From: an uncultured Slackia sp.
Lineage (GTDB): Bacteria; Actinomycetota; Coriobacteriia; Coriobacteriales; Eggerthellaceae
DNA length: 54,399 nt
Direction: 5' to 3'
NCBI GenBank assembly: GCA_934661005.1
Contig: CAKUIK010000010.1
Location: forward strand, 1-54,399
Part shown: in pieces, positions 1 through 8,398 of the stretch
How positions within the stretch are numbered: the stretch's first letter is position 1
Layout of the letters: each line of letters begins with the position of its first letter
The notes under the pieces: generated by a model
Told to the model about the DNA's origin: nothing
Databases searched by the model: none
The model's input: only the letters and a program-made list of their open reading frames with translations
Translations under genes and position numbers: made by a program

Positions 1-30
1 CTCGTCGATTGTTTCTTTTGGGTATGCCAT
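1..30 (-). CDS. 5' end of a leftward gene (partial)
   Basis: An ATG on the minus strand at 30 begins MAYPKETIDE and runs off the window. A strong ribosome binding site (GAGGAGG on the minus strand, 38-44) sits 7 nt upstream, which is why I call it a start. Ten codons are too few to name a family. Confidence 0.5.
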   Translation of the reverse strand, partial: MAYPKETIDE

Positions 31-100
31 TCTGATTCCTCCTCGAGAAATTCTCCAGGATTTGGGGCGCACCCCCATCCGCGCAGGCCAATGCTTTTTT

Positions 101-211
101 GTTCGCTTAAATTCGTCGGCCGAATCTGGCTTATAGGGCAAAAAGTGTGCCTCATTTAGGGGCATCGGCGCAGGTCGATGCCCCTTTCTCGTTCGTTTAA
201 ATTCGTCGGCC
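101..211. repeat. Direct repeat pair with a hairpin between
   Basis: A 21-nt direct repeat (GTTCGYTTAAATTCGTCGGC plus one C) occurs at 101-121 and 191-211 with one mismatch. Between them GGGGCATCG (159-167) pairs with CGATGCCCC (176-184), followed by TTTCTC on the plus strand. The hairpin looks like a terminator, but no plus-strand gene precedes it. The block lies upstream of the leftward gene at 1-30, so it could instead belong to its control region. Confidence 0.45.
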
Positions 212-505
212 CTATTTAAGCACTCGGACAAAATGCGTGTCCACGCGTCCATTGTCGCCACACCTGCCCGAGCAGGCTGTTCGCACCCAACCTCGTTGCC
301 GCTGCTCGATTAGGCTTTTCGTCCCCATCCTCATTCTGCTTGATCGTTCGTCCTTTCCACATCCACCCTCATCACGCTTGCTTGTTCGTTCTTTTCCGCA
401 TTCGCCCTTATTGCATTTGCCTAGTCAGGCCCTTCCGCGCCCGTTTCCACAACGTTTCCCACAAATCCCTCCACAACAAGCCCGGTCGGGACAACGTAGC
501 TCAAA
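212..505. other. Non-coding, pyrimidine-rich stretch
   Basis: No convincing gene. The plus strand is rich in C and T with degenerate CATTC/CATCC-type words. Short open frames here have unusual composition and no ribosome binding site. The only clear structure adjoining it is palindromic element copy A, starting near 506. Confidence 0.4.
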
Positions 506-692
506 CCATGTCCCGATTTTGCTAAGAATGGCAGAGATTTGCGGTTGTGAACGGTCATAGCGACCCGAAAAGGCCCCGAAGACGCTTCACTTTTACAAAA
601 CCCCAGGTCACGATCTACTGAAAAAGAAAACAGTGCGTTCCTCATCGTGCACATCCGCAAATTTGTGCCAAAGAGTTGACAATTCGGACCAA
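506..692. repeat. Palindromic element, copy A (diverged)
   Basis: First of three related elements in the window. A 25-nt left arm at 529-553 (TGGCAGAGATTTGCGGTTGT then GAACG) is nearly the reverse complement of a right arm at 646-670, separated by 92 nt. The centre carries CCAGGTCA at 603-610, preceded by an A-rich TTTTACAAAA, as in copies B and C. The outer left edge has CATGTCC. This copy has several arm mismatches and is the most decayed. It contains no gene, so it resembles a MITE or a transcribed long hairpin. Confidence 0.75.
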
Positions 693-917
693 ATATCAAG
701 CAGGAGCAAATTGCTCAAGAAGGCGCCAACGGCAGACTCGAAGTAAACGCAGAGTAAGCACGGAGAGAAGAGGGGGACGCCCATCATCGGGTCAAAAAGC
801 ACAATAGAACACCCGGCCGAAACATCTAGTCAAGTGGCACAACAGGACACCCGGCTGGAACACATGCCTAGAACACCCGGTGGAACGCTCAGGCAAAATC
901 AGCGCGCCGAAAAAGCG
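693..917. other. Intergenic, nothing recognised
   Basis: Gap between palindromic element A and the 3' end of the MocA-like gene. I see no gene, RNA or strong hairpin here. Short words ACACCCGGC(C/T)GGAAC recur near 811, 848 and 869 as a weak degenerate repeat. Confidence 0.35.
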
Positions 918-1931
918 TTAGCGCGGCAAACCTGCACTGCCGCAGCGCGCAAGATGCATCTGCAGCTGCTGCAGATCGTCGCGCGTATCCACATCGAACA
1001 ACTCCCATTCACTTGAAACCTCGATGGTTCGCACGCATTCCGCATGCGCTTTCGCCACGAAACCGCCGCCCTTGCCATGCGGAAGCGAACGAAGTTCCTC
1101 GAAGGCCCACGAAGGAAAAAGCACGGGCGCGCCCGGCACACCATTGAAACTCGTGCGCCAAATATACCCGACGGCATTGTAATCACGATCAACCCCAGTA
1201 AGGCGACCCTTCGTGCTGGCAGCGCCAGTTGCACTATCTTCTGGAAAACCAGATTGCGAAATGCCAAACGCTGCAAGGCCCCTTTCCCCGGAGCCCCTTT
1301 CCGGAAAGGGCTCTTCCACGAGCGCGCCATTTACGGAGTTGCTCTTGAGAAGAGCATGTTTCGAGAACACGCCCTTCGCGAAGCATCCTTCTGTGGAATC
1401 AAGCCCCGCACCAGCAGCATCGCACAGCACGACATCGGTAGTATCGCGCCCTACAGCGTTGCCCCCCGCGGCATTTGCAGCGCCGCCCTCAGCAACATCT
1501 GCAACGCCGTTCTCCACACCATCGCACCCCACGGCACCAGCAGCACTGCTCCCCACGGCATCGCGTTCCGCGGCACGAAGAAGCGCGGCGATGCTGGCCG
1601 CGCGAATAAGCGGCTGGTCGCCCTGGACGAACGTGACCGTATCGCACCCGTCCATGGCCTCCATGCCCAATCGCACCGTGTCGTTTCTGCCAGACTCTTC
1701 ATGCAAAATCGCCTGCGCGCCCAGCGTTTCGCACAACGCAGCCACATCGGCATGGCGCGTAACCATCACACGCTGGTCGAATAAACCATCGGTTGCTCCC
1801 ACAACATGGCCGACCAGCGGTGCGCCGCAAAGCTCAACCATGAGTTTATTGTCCCCGAAACGCGCCCCCACGCCCGATGCCATAACGATGCATCCGTGCT
1901 TCAATGTGCGGTTGTCGGCAGCGTGTGACAT
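918..1931 (-). CDS. mocA: MocA-like molybdenum cofactor nucleotidyltransferase with a low-complexity insert
   Basis: The N-terminus (MASGVGARFGDNK, about residues 17-29) is the NTP-binding loop of the MobA/MocA nucleotidyltransferase family, and FVQGDQPLI near residue 100 is the conserved metal/nucleotide segment. Family members are about 190-200 residues; this one is 337. The excess is an Ala/Gly-rich insert at about 140-255, after which the normal C-terminal half resumes (GAPVLFP, KGGGF, DVDTRDDL). The product should cytidylylate or otherwise mature the molybdopterin cofactor. It is divergent from the hydroxylase subunit genes, as in selenium-dependent molybdenum hydroxylase loci. The exact nucleotide used cannot be told from sequence. 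Confidence 0.8.
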   Translation of the reverse strand: MSHAADNRTLKHGCIVMASGVGARFGDNKLMVELCGAPLVGHVVGATDGLFDQRVMVTRHADVAALCETLGAQAILHEESGRNDTVRLGMEAMDGCDTVTFVQGDQPLIRAASIAALLRAAERDAVGSSAAGAVGCDGVENGVADVAEGGAANAAGGNAVGRDTTDVVLCDAAGAGLDSTEGCFAKGVFSKHALLKSNSVNGALVEEPFPERGSGERGLAAFGISQSGFPEDSATGAASTKGRLTGVDRDYNAVGYIWRTSFNGVPGAPVLFPSWAFEELRSLPHGKGGGFVAKAHAECVRTIEVSSEWELFDVDTRDDLQQLQMHLARCGSAGLPR

Positions 1932-1975
1932 AGTGGCATTCGCCTTTGCAAATTCGATGGTTGAACAAGCGCGAT

Positions 1976-2005
1976 TTGAGAATTAATCGCAGGCCACAGT
2001 ATAAT
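1976..2005 (+). promoter_or_regulatory. Sigma-70-type promoter for the hydroxylase operon
   Basis: TTGAGA at 1976-1981, an 18-nt spacer, and a perfect TATAAT at 2000-2005. Transcription should begin near 2012, only about 4 nt before the annotated ATG at 2016, so the mRNA would be leaderless from that ATG. Confidence 0.7.
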
Positions 2006-2015
2006 ATTCAAAACT

Positions 2016-2837
2016 ATGCCAACCTCAATTAACGGGGCGAGAAACATTATTACCTTCCAAAAATACGAGCGCCCGCAAAGCCTCGAAGAGGCCTGGGAGC
2101 TCAACCAAAAAAAGCGCAACCGCATCGTCGCCGGCACCATGTGGATGAAGATGGGCAACCACTCCTTCGGCACGGCCATCGACCTGTGCGATTTGGGCCT
2201 GAACGAAATCGAAGAGACCGACGAGGAATTCCGCATTGGAGCCATGGTCACCCTGCGCCAAATGGAAAAGCACCCCGGCCTCGCCGCCTATTCCTGCGGC
2301 GCGGTTGAAACTGCATTCAAAGACATCGTGGGCGTGCAGTTCCGCAATGGCGCAACACTCGGCGGAAGTCTGTGGCGCCGCATGGGCTTTTCCGACATTC
2401 TCGCCGTGTTCCTCGCTATGGACAGCTTCGTCGAACTCTACAAAGGCGGCATCGTGCCCTTGGAAGAATTCGCGCGCATGCCTTACGACAAAGACGTGCT
2501 CGTGCAGCTCATCGTGAAGAAGCAGCCGGGTGCGTTCGCGTACCAAGCCGTGCGCAAGCAGCGCACCGATATTCCTTCACTGAACTGCGCGGCGGCCCAG
2601 GTGATGGGCGAGTGGCGAGTCGTTGTGGGCTCGCGTCCCTCGCGCGCCGTCGTACTGCGCGATGAGCAGAGAATTCTCGTAAACGGCATCACCGAGGAAA
2701 GCGCCACCGCGTTCGCCGACTACGCCGCCGGCGCCGTAACCGTTTCGGGCAACATGTGGGGCAGCGCCGAATACCGCCGCGCACTCGTGCCCGTGCTTAC
2801 GCGCCGCGCGCTTCTGGCCCTGAAAGAGGTGCTGTAA
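2016..2837 (+). CDS. Molybdenum hydroxylase FAD-binding subunit
   Basis: This 273-residue protein matches the medium (FAD) subunit of xanthine dehydrogenase/CO dehydrogenase-type hydroxylases: ITFQKYERPQSLEEAWEL at the N-terminus, the FAD-domain stretch IGAMVTLRQME, and VGVQFRNGATLGGSLW, the usual R-N-x-A-T-x-G-G-N/S motif. It passes electrons from the 2Fe-2S subunit to the acceptor. The ATG at 2016 has no ribosome binding site. GGGGCGAG at 2034-2041 instead lies just before two ATT codons (2046, 2049), exactly where the homologous part begins, so initiation is either leaderless at 2016 or non-canonical at ATT. The stop overlaps the next start by one base (TAATG). Confidence 0.88.
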   Translation: MPTSINGARNIITFQKYERPQSLEEAWELNQKKRNRIVAGTMWMKMGNHSFGTAIDLCDLGLNEIEETDEEFRIGAMVTLRQMEKHPGLAAYSCGAVETAFKDIVGVQFRNGATLGGSLWRRMGFSDILAVFLAMDSFVELYKGGIVPLEEFARMPYDKDVLVQLIVKKQPGAFAYQAVRKQRTDIPSLNCAAAQVMGEWRVVVGSRPSRAVVLRDEQRILVNGITEESATAFADYAAGAVTVSGNMWGSAEYRRALVPVLTRRALLALKEVL

Positions 2838-3310
2838 TGGAAATCAAAATCAAGCTGAACGGAACCATGGTTTCCGATGACGTTGCCGCCGACACGCTCC
2901 TCATCGATTTCGTGCGCGCGCATGGCTGCTTCAGCGTGAAACGCGGCTGCGAAACCTCGAGCTGCGGTTTGTGCACCGTGCTCATGGACGACGAACCCGT
3001 GCTTTCGTGCTCCACGCTCGCGGCGCGCGCCAACGGCCGCAGCGTGTACACGCTCGAAGGCCTGCAGGAGGAAGCGTCGGAATTCGTCGGCTTCATCGCC
3101 GATCAAGGCGCCGAGCAGTGCGGTTTTTGCAACCCCGGCTTCGTCATGAACACCATCGCGTTGCTGCGCGAAAACCCCGACCCCACCGATGGGGAAATTC
3201 TCGCCTACCTCAGCGGCAACCTGTGCCGCTGCTCGGGCTACGAAGGCCAGCTGCGCGGCATTCGCGCCTTCCTGAACAGCAAGAATGCGGAAGGGGCCAG
3301 CCATGAATAA
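2837..3310 (+). CDS. Molybdenum hydroxylase 2Fe-2S subunit
   Basis: 157 residues, the typical small-subunit size. The N-terminal ferredoxin-like cluster ligands are in KRGCETSSCGLCTV and the later VLSC. The C-terminal helical cluster ligands are in EQCGFCNPG and NLCRCSGY. All eight cysteines are present, so both clusters should form. The start at 2837 overlaps the preceding stop by one base, indicating translational coupling; a longer frame from 2756 would overlap the upstream gene by 82 nt and is not preferred. Confidence 0.92.
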   Translation: MEIKIKLNGTMVSDDVAADTLLIDFVRAHGCFSVKRGCETSSCGLCTVLMDDEPVLSCSTLAARANGRSVYTLEGLQEEASEFVGFIADQGAEQCGFCNPGFVMNTIALLRENPDPTDGEILAYLSGNLCRCSGYEGQLRGIRAFLNSKNAEGASHE

Positions 3311-5594
3311 ACCCGAATACCAGTCGGTGGGCAAATCGGTCCGCAAGAAAGACGCGATGCAGCAACTGCTGGGCAAGCCCCTGTTTACCGAAGACATCGT
3401 GCGCGATGCGCTCGTGGTGAAACTGCTGCGAAGCCCGCACGCCAATGCCATCGTCGAGGCCATCGACACGTCGAAGGCGAAAAAGGTCGCCGGCGTGGTC
3501 GACGTATACACGTGGGAAGACGTACCCAACGAGCGCTTCTCCAACGCAGGCCAAACCTACCCCGAAACGAGCCCCTACGACCGCCTCATCATCGATCGCC
3601 ACGTGCGTTACGTGGGCGACGTGGTGGCAATCGTCGCTGCCGAAAATGAAGCGGCCGCCAACAAGGCGCTCGCACGCATTAAAGTTACCTACGACGTGCT
3701 CGAGCCCGTTTTGGACTTTCGCACTGCCAAAGACAACCCGGTGCTCGTGCACCCCGAAGACAACTGGCGCATGCTGTGCGACTTGGGCGGCGACAACACG
3801 CGCAACCTCGTGGGCACCACCGCCGACGAGGGCGGCGACATTGAAGCCGTGCTCGCCGATTGCGACGTCGTTTTGGAACGCACGTTCCACACGAAGGCCT
3901 ACAACCAGGCCATGATGGAAACCTTCCGCACCTATACCGAGCTCGACCGTTACGGTCGCTTGCACGTGATTTCATCCACGCAGGTCGTTTTCCATGTGCG
4001 CCGCATCTTATCGCACGCGCTCGGCATTCCGAAGGGCCGCATTCGCGTGGAAAAGCCCCGCATCGGCGGCGGCTTCGGCGCGAAGCAAACCGCGGTGTGC
4101 GAGATGTACCCCGCATTCGTCACAATGAAAACGGGCCGTGCCGCCATGTGCGTGTACACGCGCGAGGAATCGCAAACCTGCGGCTCACCGCGCCACGAGA
4201 TGGAAATCACCGTGCGCCTGGGCGCGAACAACGACGGCAGCATTCGCGCGCTCGGCGTGACCACGCTGTCAAATTCGGGCGCTTATGGCGAACATGGTTG
4301 GGCGACGGTTGGCCTCACCGGCCATAAGTCCATTCCGCTGTACACTGGTTCGCTCGAAGCGTTCAAGTTCACCGCAAACGTGGTGTACACGAACATGCAG
4401 CCTTCGGGCGCCTACCGCGGGTTCGGCGCTACGCAGGGGCAATTCGCCGTTGAAACCACCGTGAACGAGCTCGCCGAAAAACTCGGCCGCGACCCCGTTG
4501 ACCTGCGCGAACAGAATATGGTGCGCGAGGGCATGGAAATGCCCGCATACTTCGGCGAAGTCGCCAACGCCTGCGCGCTCGACCGCTGCCTAGAGCATTG
4601 CGCCGAGATGTTCGACTGGAAAGCGAAATACCCCGTGCGCGACATGGGCAATGGCAAAGTTCGCGCGGCAGGTGTGGGCATGTCAATGCAAGGCTCGGGC
4701 ATTTCGGGCATCGACGTGGGCTCGGTCACCATCAAGCTCAACGACGATGGCACGTACATGCTGCTCATCGGCGCCGCTGACATGGGCACGGGCTGCGACA
4801 CCATTTTGGCGCAGATGGTTGCCGAGCATATGGACTGCTCGGTTGACGATGTTTCCGTATTTGGCGCCGATACCGACGCGTCGCCCTACGATTCGGGCTC
4901 GTATGCATCGTCGACCACGTACGTCACCGGCATGGCCGTGCAGAAGGCGTGCACGCAGCTGAAGGAGCGTTTGTGCGCCATCGCTGCCGAAGCGCTGGAA
5001 TGCGACGTGAGCGAGCTGAGCTTTGAAGACGGGCGCGTGGTGCGCGAAGCGACGGGCGAGGAAATGTCGCTCGTTGATGTGGCAACAAAAAGCCAGGTGA
5101 GCAATTGCCTGGCGCCTGAAGCCACCGCAATGCATTCTTCGCCCGTTTCGCCGCCGCCGTTCATGGTGGGCATGGCCGAAATCGAACTCGACCGCGAAAC
5201 CGGCGTGGTGGAAGTGCTCGACTACGCGAGCGTCGTCGACTGCGGCATCCCCATCAACCCGGCGCTTGCGCGCATTCAGGCCGAAGGCGGCATCGTGCAG
5301 GGCATCGGCCACACGCTCATGGAAGACGTAACGCGCACGCCCAAGGGTCGAATTCGCGAATCGAACCTGTTCACGTACCGTTTGCCCACCCGTCTCGATA
5401 CGGGTCGCATTCGCGTCGAGTTCGAGAATTCCTACGAGCCTACGGGCCCGTTCGGCGCGAAGTCGATTGGCGAAATCGTCATTAACACGCCGGCTCCCGC
5501 AATCACGCAGGCGATTTACCGCGCGACGGGCGTATGGCATCGCGAGCTGCCCATTCTGCCCGAGCATATCGTGCTCGCCAAACCCGAGGAGTAG
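3303..5594 (+). CDS. Molybdenum hydroxylase catalytic (Mo-binding) subunit
   Basis: About 763 residues, the size of the large subunit of three-subunit xanthine dehydrogenase-type enzymes. Visible motifs are GGGFGAKQ near residue 260, GAYRGFGATQ near 370, and GPFGAKSIGE near the C-terminus, whose Glu is the expected base that activates the Mo ligand. The ATG at 3303 follows GGAAGGGG with good spacing and overlaps the previous stop by 8 nt; an ATG at 3285 is possible but less well placed. No in-frame TGA or selenocysteine is seen. The co-encoded YqeB/YqeC proteins suggest the selenium is a labile cofactor ligand. Substrate is unknown; a purine is the usual guess for such clusters. Confidence 0.9.
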   Translation: MNKPEYQSVGKSVRKKDAMQQLLGKPLFTEDIVRDALVVKLLRSPHANAIVEAIDTSKAKKVAGVVDVYTWEDVPNERFSNAGQTYPETSPYDRLIIDRHVRYVGDVVAIVAAENEAAANKALARIKVTYDVLEPVLDFRTAKDNPVLVHPEDNWRMLCDLGGDNTRNLVGTTADEGGDIEAVLADCDVVLERTFHTKAYNQAMMETFRTYTELDRYGRLHVISSTQVVFHVRRILSHALGIPKGRIRVEKPRIGGGFGAKQTAVCEMYPAFVTMKTGRAAMCVYTREESQTCGSPRHEMEITVRLGANNDGSIRALGVTTLSNSGAYGEHGWATVGLTGHKSIPLYTGSLEAFKFTANVVYTNMQPSGAYRGFGATQGQFAVETTVNELAEKLGRDPVDLREQNMVREGMEMPAYFGEVANACALDRCLEHCAEMFDWKAKYPVRDMGNGKVRAAGVGMSMQGSGISGIDVGSVTIKLNDDGTYMLLIGAADMGTGCDTILAQMVAEHMDCSVDDVSVFGADTDASPYDSGSYASSTTYVTGMAVQKACTQLKERLCAIAAEALECDVSELSFEDGRVVREATGEEMSLVDVATKSQVSNCLAPEATAMHSSPVSPPPFMVGMAEIELDRETGVVEVLDYASVVDCGIPINPALARIQAEGGIVQGIGHTLMEDVTRTPKGRIRESNLFTYRLPTRLDTGRIRVEFENSYEPTGPFGAKSIGEIVINTPAPAITQAIYRATGVWHRELPILPEHIVLAKPEE

Positions 5595-5611
5595 GCATTC
5601 TAAGCGAGCTT

Positions 5612-6313
5612 TTGTACATACCGCGGAAAACCACGGCCATCATCGGAGGCGGCGGAAAAACGACGCTTTTGCGCGCGCTTGCTGAAGAGCTCGCCGCAGA
5701 AGGGGCCGCCGCAGAAGGGGCCTCGGGCGAAAAGCAGGTACAGCGCGCACGCGTAATCGTGGCCACAAGCACCAAAATGTTCGTGCCCGATTGGTGCCCA
5801 GTCCTGCTCGACGCCACAATCGGCAAGGTGCGAGCGGCGCTTTCGACGCATTCCATCATCTGCGTAGGGCGCATCCACGAGCCGTCGGGCAAGCTCGATG
5901 CGCCGCGCCTGGCCTTTTCTGACCTGGAGGAAATCGCCGACTATGTGCTCGTAGAGGCCGACGGGGCGAAAATGCTGCCCCTGAAGGCGCATGCGGAACA
6001 CGAGCCCGTGATTCCCGAGTGCGCGAAGCGAACGGTCTGCGTCGTGGGAATCGATGGCGTAGGAAAGCCTATTTCGCAGGCTTGTCACCGACCAGAGCGC
6101 TTCGCGCAGCTGGCAGGCGCCTCGACGGCCGATGCCGTAACGCCCGAAATGGTGGCGCGCGTGCTGCAGGCCGAAAGCCTGCACGACATAGTTTTGATCA
6201 ACAAGGTTGAATCCAGCGACGACTGGCGAGTCGCCGAGCGCATAGCGTCGCTCAGCACAACCTCCGTGGTTGCAGGAAGCCTTTGGAGGAAAGAATTTCG
6301 ATGCTTGCGATAA
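5612..6313 (+). CDS. yqeC: YqeC-like selenium-dependent hydroxylase accessory protein
   Basis: The N-terminus carries a P-loop, IIGGGGKTTLL. Further motifs are VATSTKMF, YVLVEADGAK (a Walker B/metal-type stretch) and VVGIDGVGKP, the pattern of YqeC-family proteins found with selenium-dependent molybdenum hydroxylases. The start is uncertain. An ATG at 5534 would overlap the catalytic subunit by 61 nt, TTG at 5612 begins just before the conserved part, and an ATT at 5597 sits 5 nt after GAGGAG. I list the TTG. The end overlaps the next gene by 13 nt, so translation is coupled. Confidence 0.82.
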   Translation: MYIPRKTTAIIGGGGKTTLLRALAEELAAEGAAAEGASGEKQVQRARVIVATSTKMFVPDWCPVLLDATIGKVRAALSTHSIICVGRIHEPSGKLDAPRLAFSDLEEIADYVLVEADGAKMLPLKAHAEHEPVIPECAKRTVCVVGIDGVGKPISQACHRPERFAQLAGASTADAVTPEMVARVLQAESLHDIVLINKVESSDDWRVAERIASLSTTSVVAGSLWRKEFRCLR

Positions 6314-7086
6314 TTCGCGGAGCTGGCGACATAGCCAGCGCGATTGCGTTGCGCCTGCACAAATGCGGTGTTTCTGTCATTATGACGGAAGTCGAACACC
6401 CCTTGACGGTTCGCCGCACGGTCGCCTTCAGCGAAGCCGTACGTTCAGGGAAAACCCAGGTGGAAGGCGTCGTTGGCGTGCGTGCTGAAAGCGTCGATGA
6501 TGCGCTGCGACGAGCACTCGAAGGGGTCGTTCCCGTGCTCGTCGACCCGAAATGCTCATGCATTTGGCTTGAGCCTGACGTGCTGGTCGACGCCATTTTA
6601 GCCAAGCGCAACGTGGGAACCGCCATTGACATGGCGCCCATCGTGATTGGCGTTGGGCCAGGCTTCACGGCGGGCGACGACTGCCATGCCGTGGTCGAAA
6701 CCATGCGCGGCCACACGCTCGGTCGCGTGTATTACGAGGGTTCGGCGCTTCCGAACACCGCAGTGCCTGGGCTCGTAGGCGGCTTCGCAGGCGAACGCGT
6801 GCTGCGCGCGCCAAGCGATGGAACTTTCCGCGAAGTCGCTTCGATTCGCGACCACGTTGAGGCGGGCGAAATCGTCGCATACGTGGACGACACCCCCGTT
6901 ATTGCTACCCTCACGGGCACGCTCCGAGGCCTGATTGCCGGCGGAACGCGCGTCACCGAGGGCTTGAAGTGCGGCGATATTGACCCACGCGACGAGCCAA
7001 GCCACTGCGAAACGGTATCGGACAAAGGCCTGGCAGTCGCAGGCGGCGTGCTCGAGGCCATGCTTCATTTGAGCGGCACCTGCTGA
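6301..7086 (+). CDS. yqeB: YqeB-family selenium-dependent molybdenum hydroxylase system protein
   Basis: 261 residues beginning MLAIIRGAGDIASAIALRL, a Rossmann-like glycine-rich start typical of the YqeB/EF2563 family. VDPKCSC, IGVGPGF and YVDDTPV also fit. GGAGGA at 6285-6290 places the start at 6301 rather than the in-frame ATG at 6283. The family is known only as a genetic marker of selenium-dependent molybdenum hydroxylases and is thought to act in cofactor maturation. Its presence beside YqeC is the main evidence that the neighbouring enzyme needs selenium. Confidence 0.85.
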   Translation: MLAIIRGAGDIASAIALRLHKCGVSVIMTEVEHPLTVRRTVAFSEAVRSGKTQVEGVVGVRAESVDDALRRALEGVVPVLVDPKCSCIWLEPDVLVDAILAKRNVGTAIDMAPIVIGVGPGFTAGDDCHAVVETMRGHTLGRVYYEGSALPNTAVPGLVGGFAGERVLRAPSDGTFREVASIRDHVEAGEIVAYVDDTPVIATLTGTLRGLIAGGTRVTEGLKCGDIDPRDEPSHCETVSDKGLAVAGGVLEAMLHLSGTC

Positions 7087-7107
7087 AATCGTAAGGAGAA
7101 AACGACC

Positions 7108-8133
7108 ATGCGCGAAATTGCAGAACATATAGCGAACGCGTCGCGCGACGAGCGCGATTTGGCGCTGGTCACCGTAGTGAAAAGTAAGGGTTCCACGCCG
7201 CGCCACGCCGGATCGCGCATGCTCGTCGACGCAGGCGGCCTTGCATGCGGCACCATCGGCGGCGGAGCCATAGAGGCCCATGCCATTAAAAAGGCGCAGA
7301 GCACGCTTGGCGGCAAAACCTGTCTCGCTGAAGACATGGAGCTGAAACTTGCATCGAAAAAAGGCCTGAATATGCCCTGCGGGGGAGATGCGACCCTTCT
7401 CTATACGCCCGTGAATTCCAACGACACGCACTGGCGCGATGTCGCGCATGAAATGCTTCGCTGCATTGACCAGCGCATCCCTTCGTATCTCGTTGTGGAA
7501 TGCCCCGAAGACGGCCAGGCGCGCGAAAGCAATGTCGCCCTACTCGACACTAAGGGCGCGCCGTTGGCGGGGAAGCGCGGCATGCAGGCAGGCCTCATCG
7601 CCGGTCTTGAACGCAGAACCGTCATCGACGGCTGCCTCGTCACACCCGTCGAACTGCCCGTGCGCGCCATCGTTTTCGGTGGCGGACACGTGGGCCGCGC
7701 AACCGTTTCCGCTCTCTCGCGCGTCGGGTTCTGCTGCACGTTGTTTGATTGCCGCCCCGAATTCGCCCAGCACTCACGCGTGCCCGAGGCGCATGACGTC
7801 ATCTTGGGCGATTACGAAAACATCGCGGCGTCGCTCACCATGGACGAACACGACTTCGTCATCATCATGACCCACGCGCATCGTTTCGATTACGCCCTTC
7901 TTGAGCAGGCGCTTCGCCAGCCTTTGGCATATATCGGCCTTATGGGTTCGCGTCGAAAAATCGCGACCGGGCGAGATCTCATGCTGAATGCGGGAATACC
8001 AGAAGAGGCGATTGATGCCGTGCACATGCCCATCGGCCTTGATATCGCTGCCGAAACGCCCGAGGAAATCGCCGTGAGCGTGGCGGCTGAATGCATCATG
8101 CGCCGCGCGGAAATGCGGAGGGGCAATGCATAA
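7108..8133 (+). CDS. xdhC: XdhC/CoxI-family molybdenum hydroxylase maturation factor
   Basis: 341 residues with both family domains. The N-terminal XdhC/CoxI domain has VTVVKSKGSTPRHAGSRM and GTIGGGAIE. The C-terminal Rossmann domain has VFGGGHVGRA, FDCRPEF and IGLMGSRRK. XdhC proteins bind the molybdenum cofactor, protect it during terminal sulfuration and insert it in the apoenzyme; in this operon the ligand added may be selenium. AAGGAG at 7092-7097 supports the ATG at 7108, 21 nt after the previous stop. It closes the operon; the following 265 nt show no clear feature. Confidence 0.9.
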   Translation: MREIAEHIANASRDERDLALVTVVKSKGSTPRHAGSRMLVDAGGLACGTIGGGAIEAHAIKKAQSTLGGKTCLAEDMELKLASKKGLNMPCGGDATLLYTPVNSNDTHWRDVAHEMLRCIDQRIPSYLVVECPEDGQARESNVALLDTKGAPLAGKRGMQAGLIAGLERRTVIDGCLVTPVELPVRAIVFGGGHVGRATVSALSRVGFCCTLFDCRPEFAQHSRVPEAHDVILGDYENIAASLTMDEHDFVIIMTHAHRFDYALLEQALRQPLAYIGLMGSRRKIATGRDLMLNAGIPEEAIDAVHMPIGLDIAAETPEEIAVSVAAECIMRRAEMRRGNA

Positions 8134-8398
8134 CCTTATGCAAACGAATGGAGTCAACAGCGTGCAAGTGTGCCATGCAAGAAGGGGCGAATAAGGCAAC
8201 GAAGTGCCAATCGCCTTACCGCAGTCACCTTCTGCGTGAACAGGGACACTCAGACCGCGCATGGCGACTGCGTGAAGACCTCTTCACGAAAGGCCGACAA
8301 GTGGGCAATCGCGAGGTTTCCCCGCCGCGCGCGTTTATACTGATATGGAAAACAAACAGCGGCGCGGGGCGCCCTCTTCCACCAATCGACGGGACCAC

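Noticed and set aside
1044..1986. Long open frames on the plus strand opposite the MocA-like gene
   Set aside because: They are shadows of a GC-rich gene with a low-complexity insert; no start signals and no family resemblance.
3303..5594. Selenocysteine (in-frame TGA) in the hydroxylase subunit
   Set aside because: The frame is continuous with no internal TGA. Selenium dependence, if any, would be through the cofactor.
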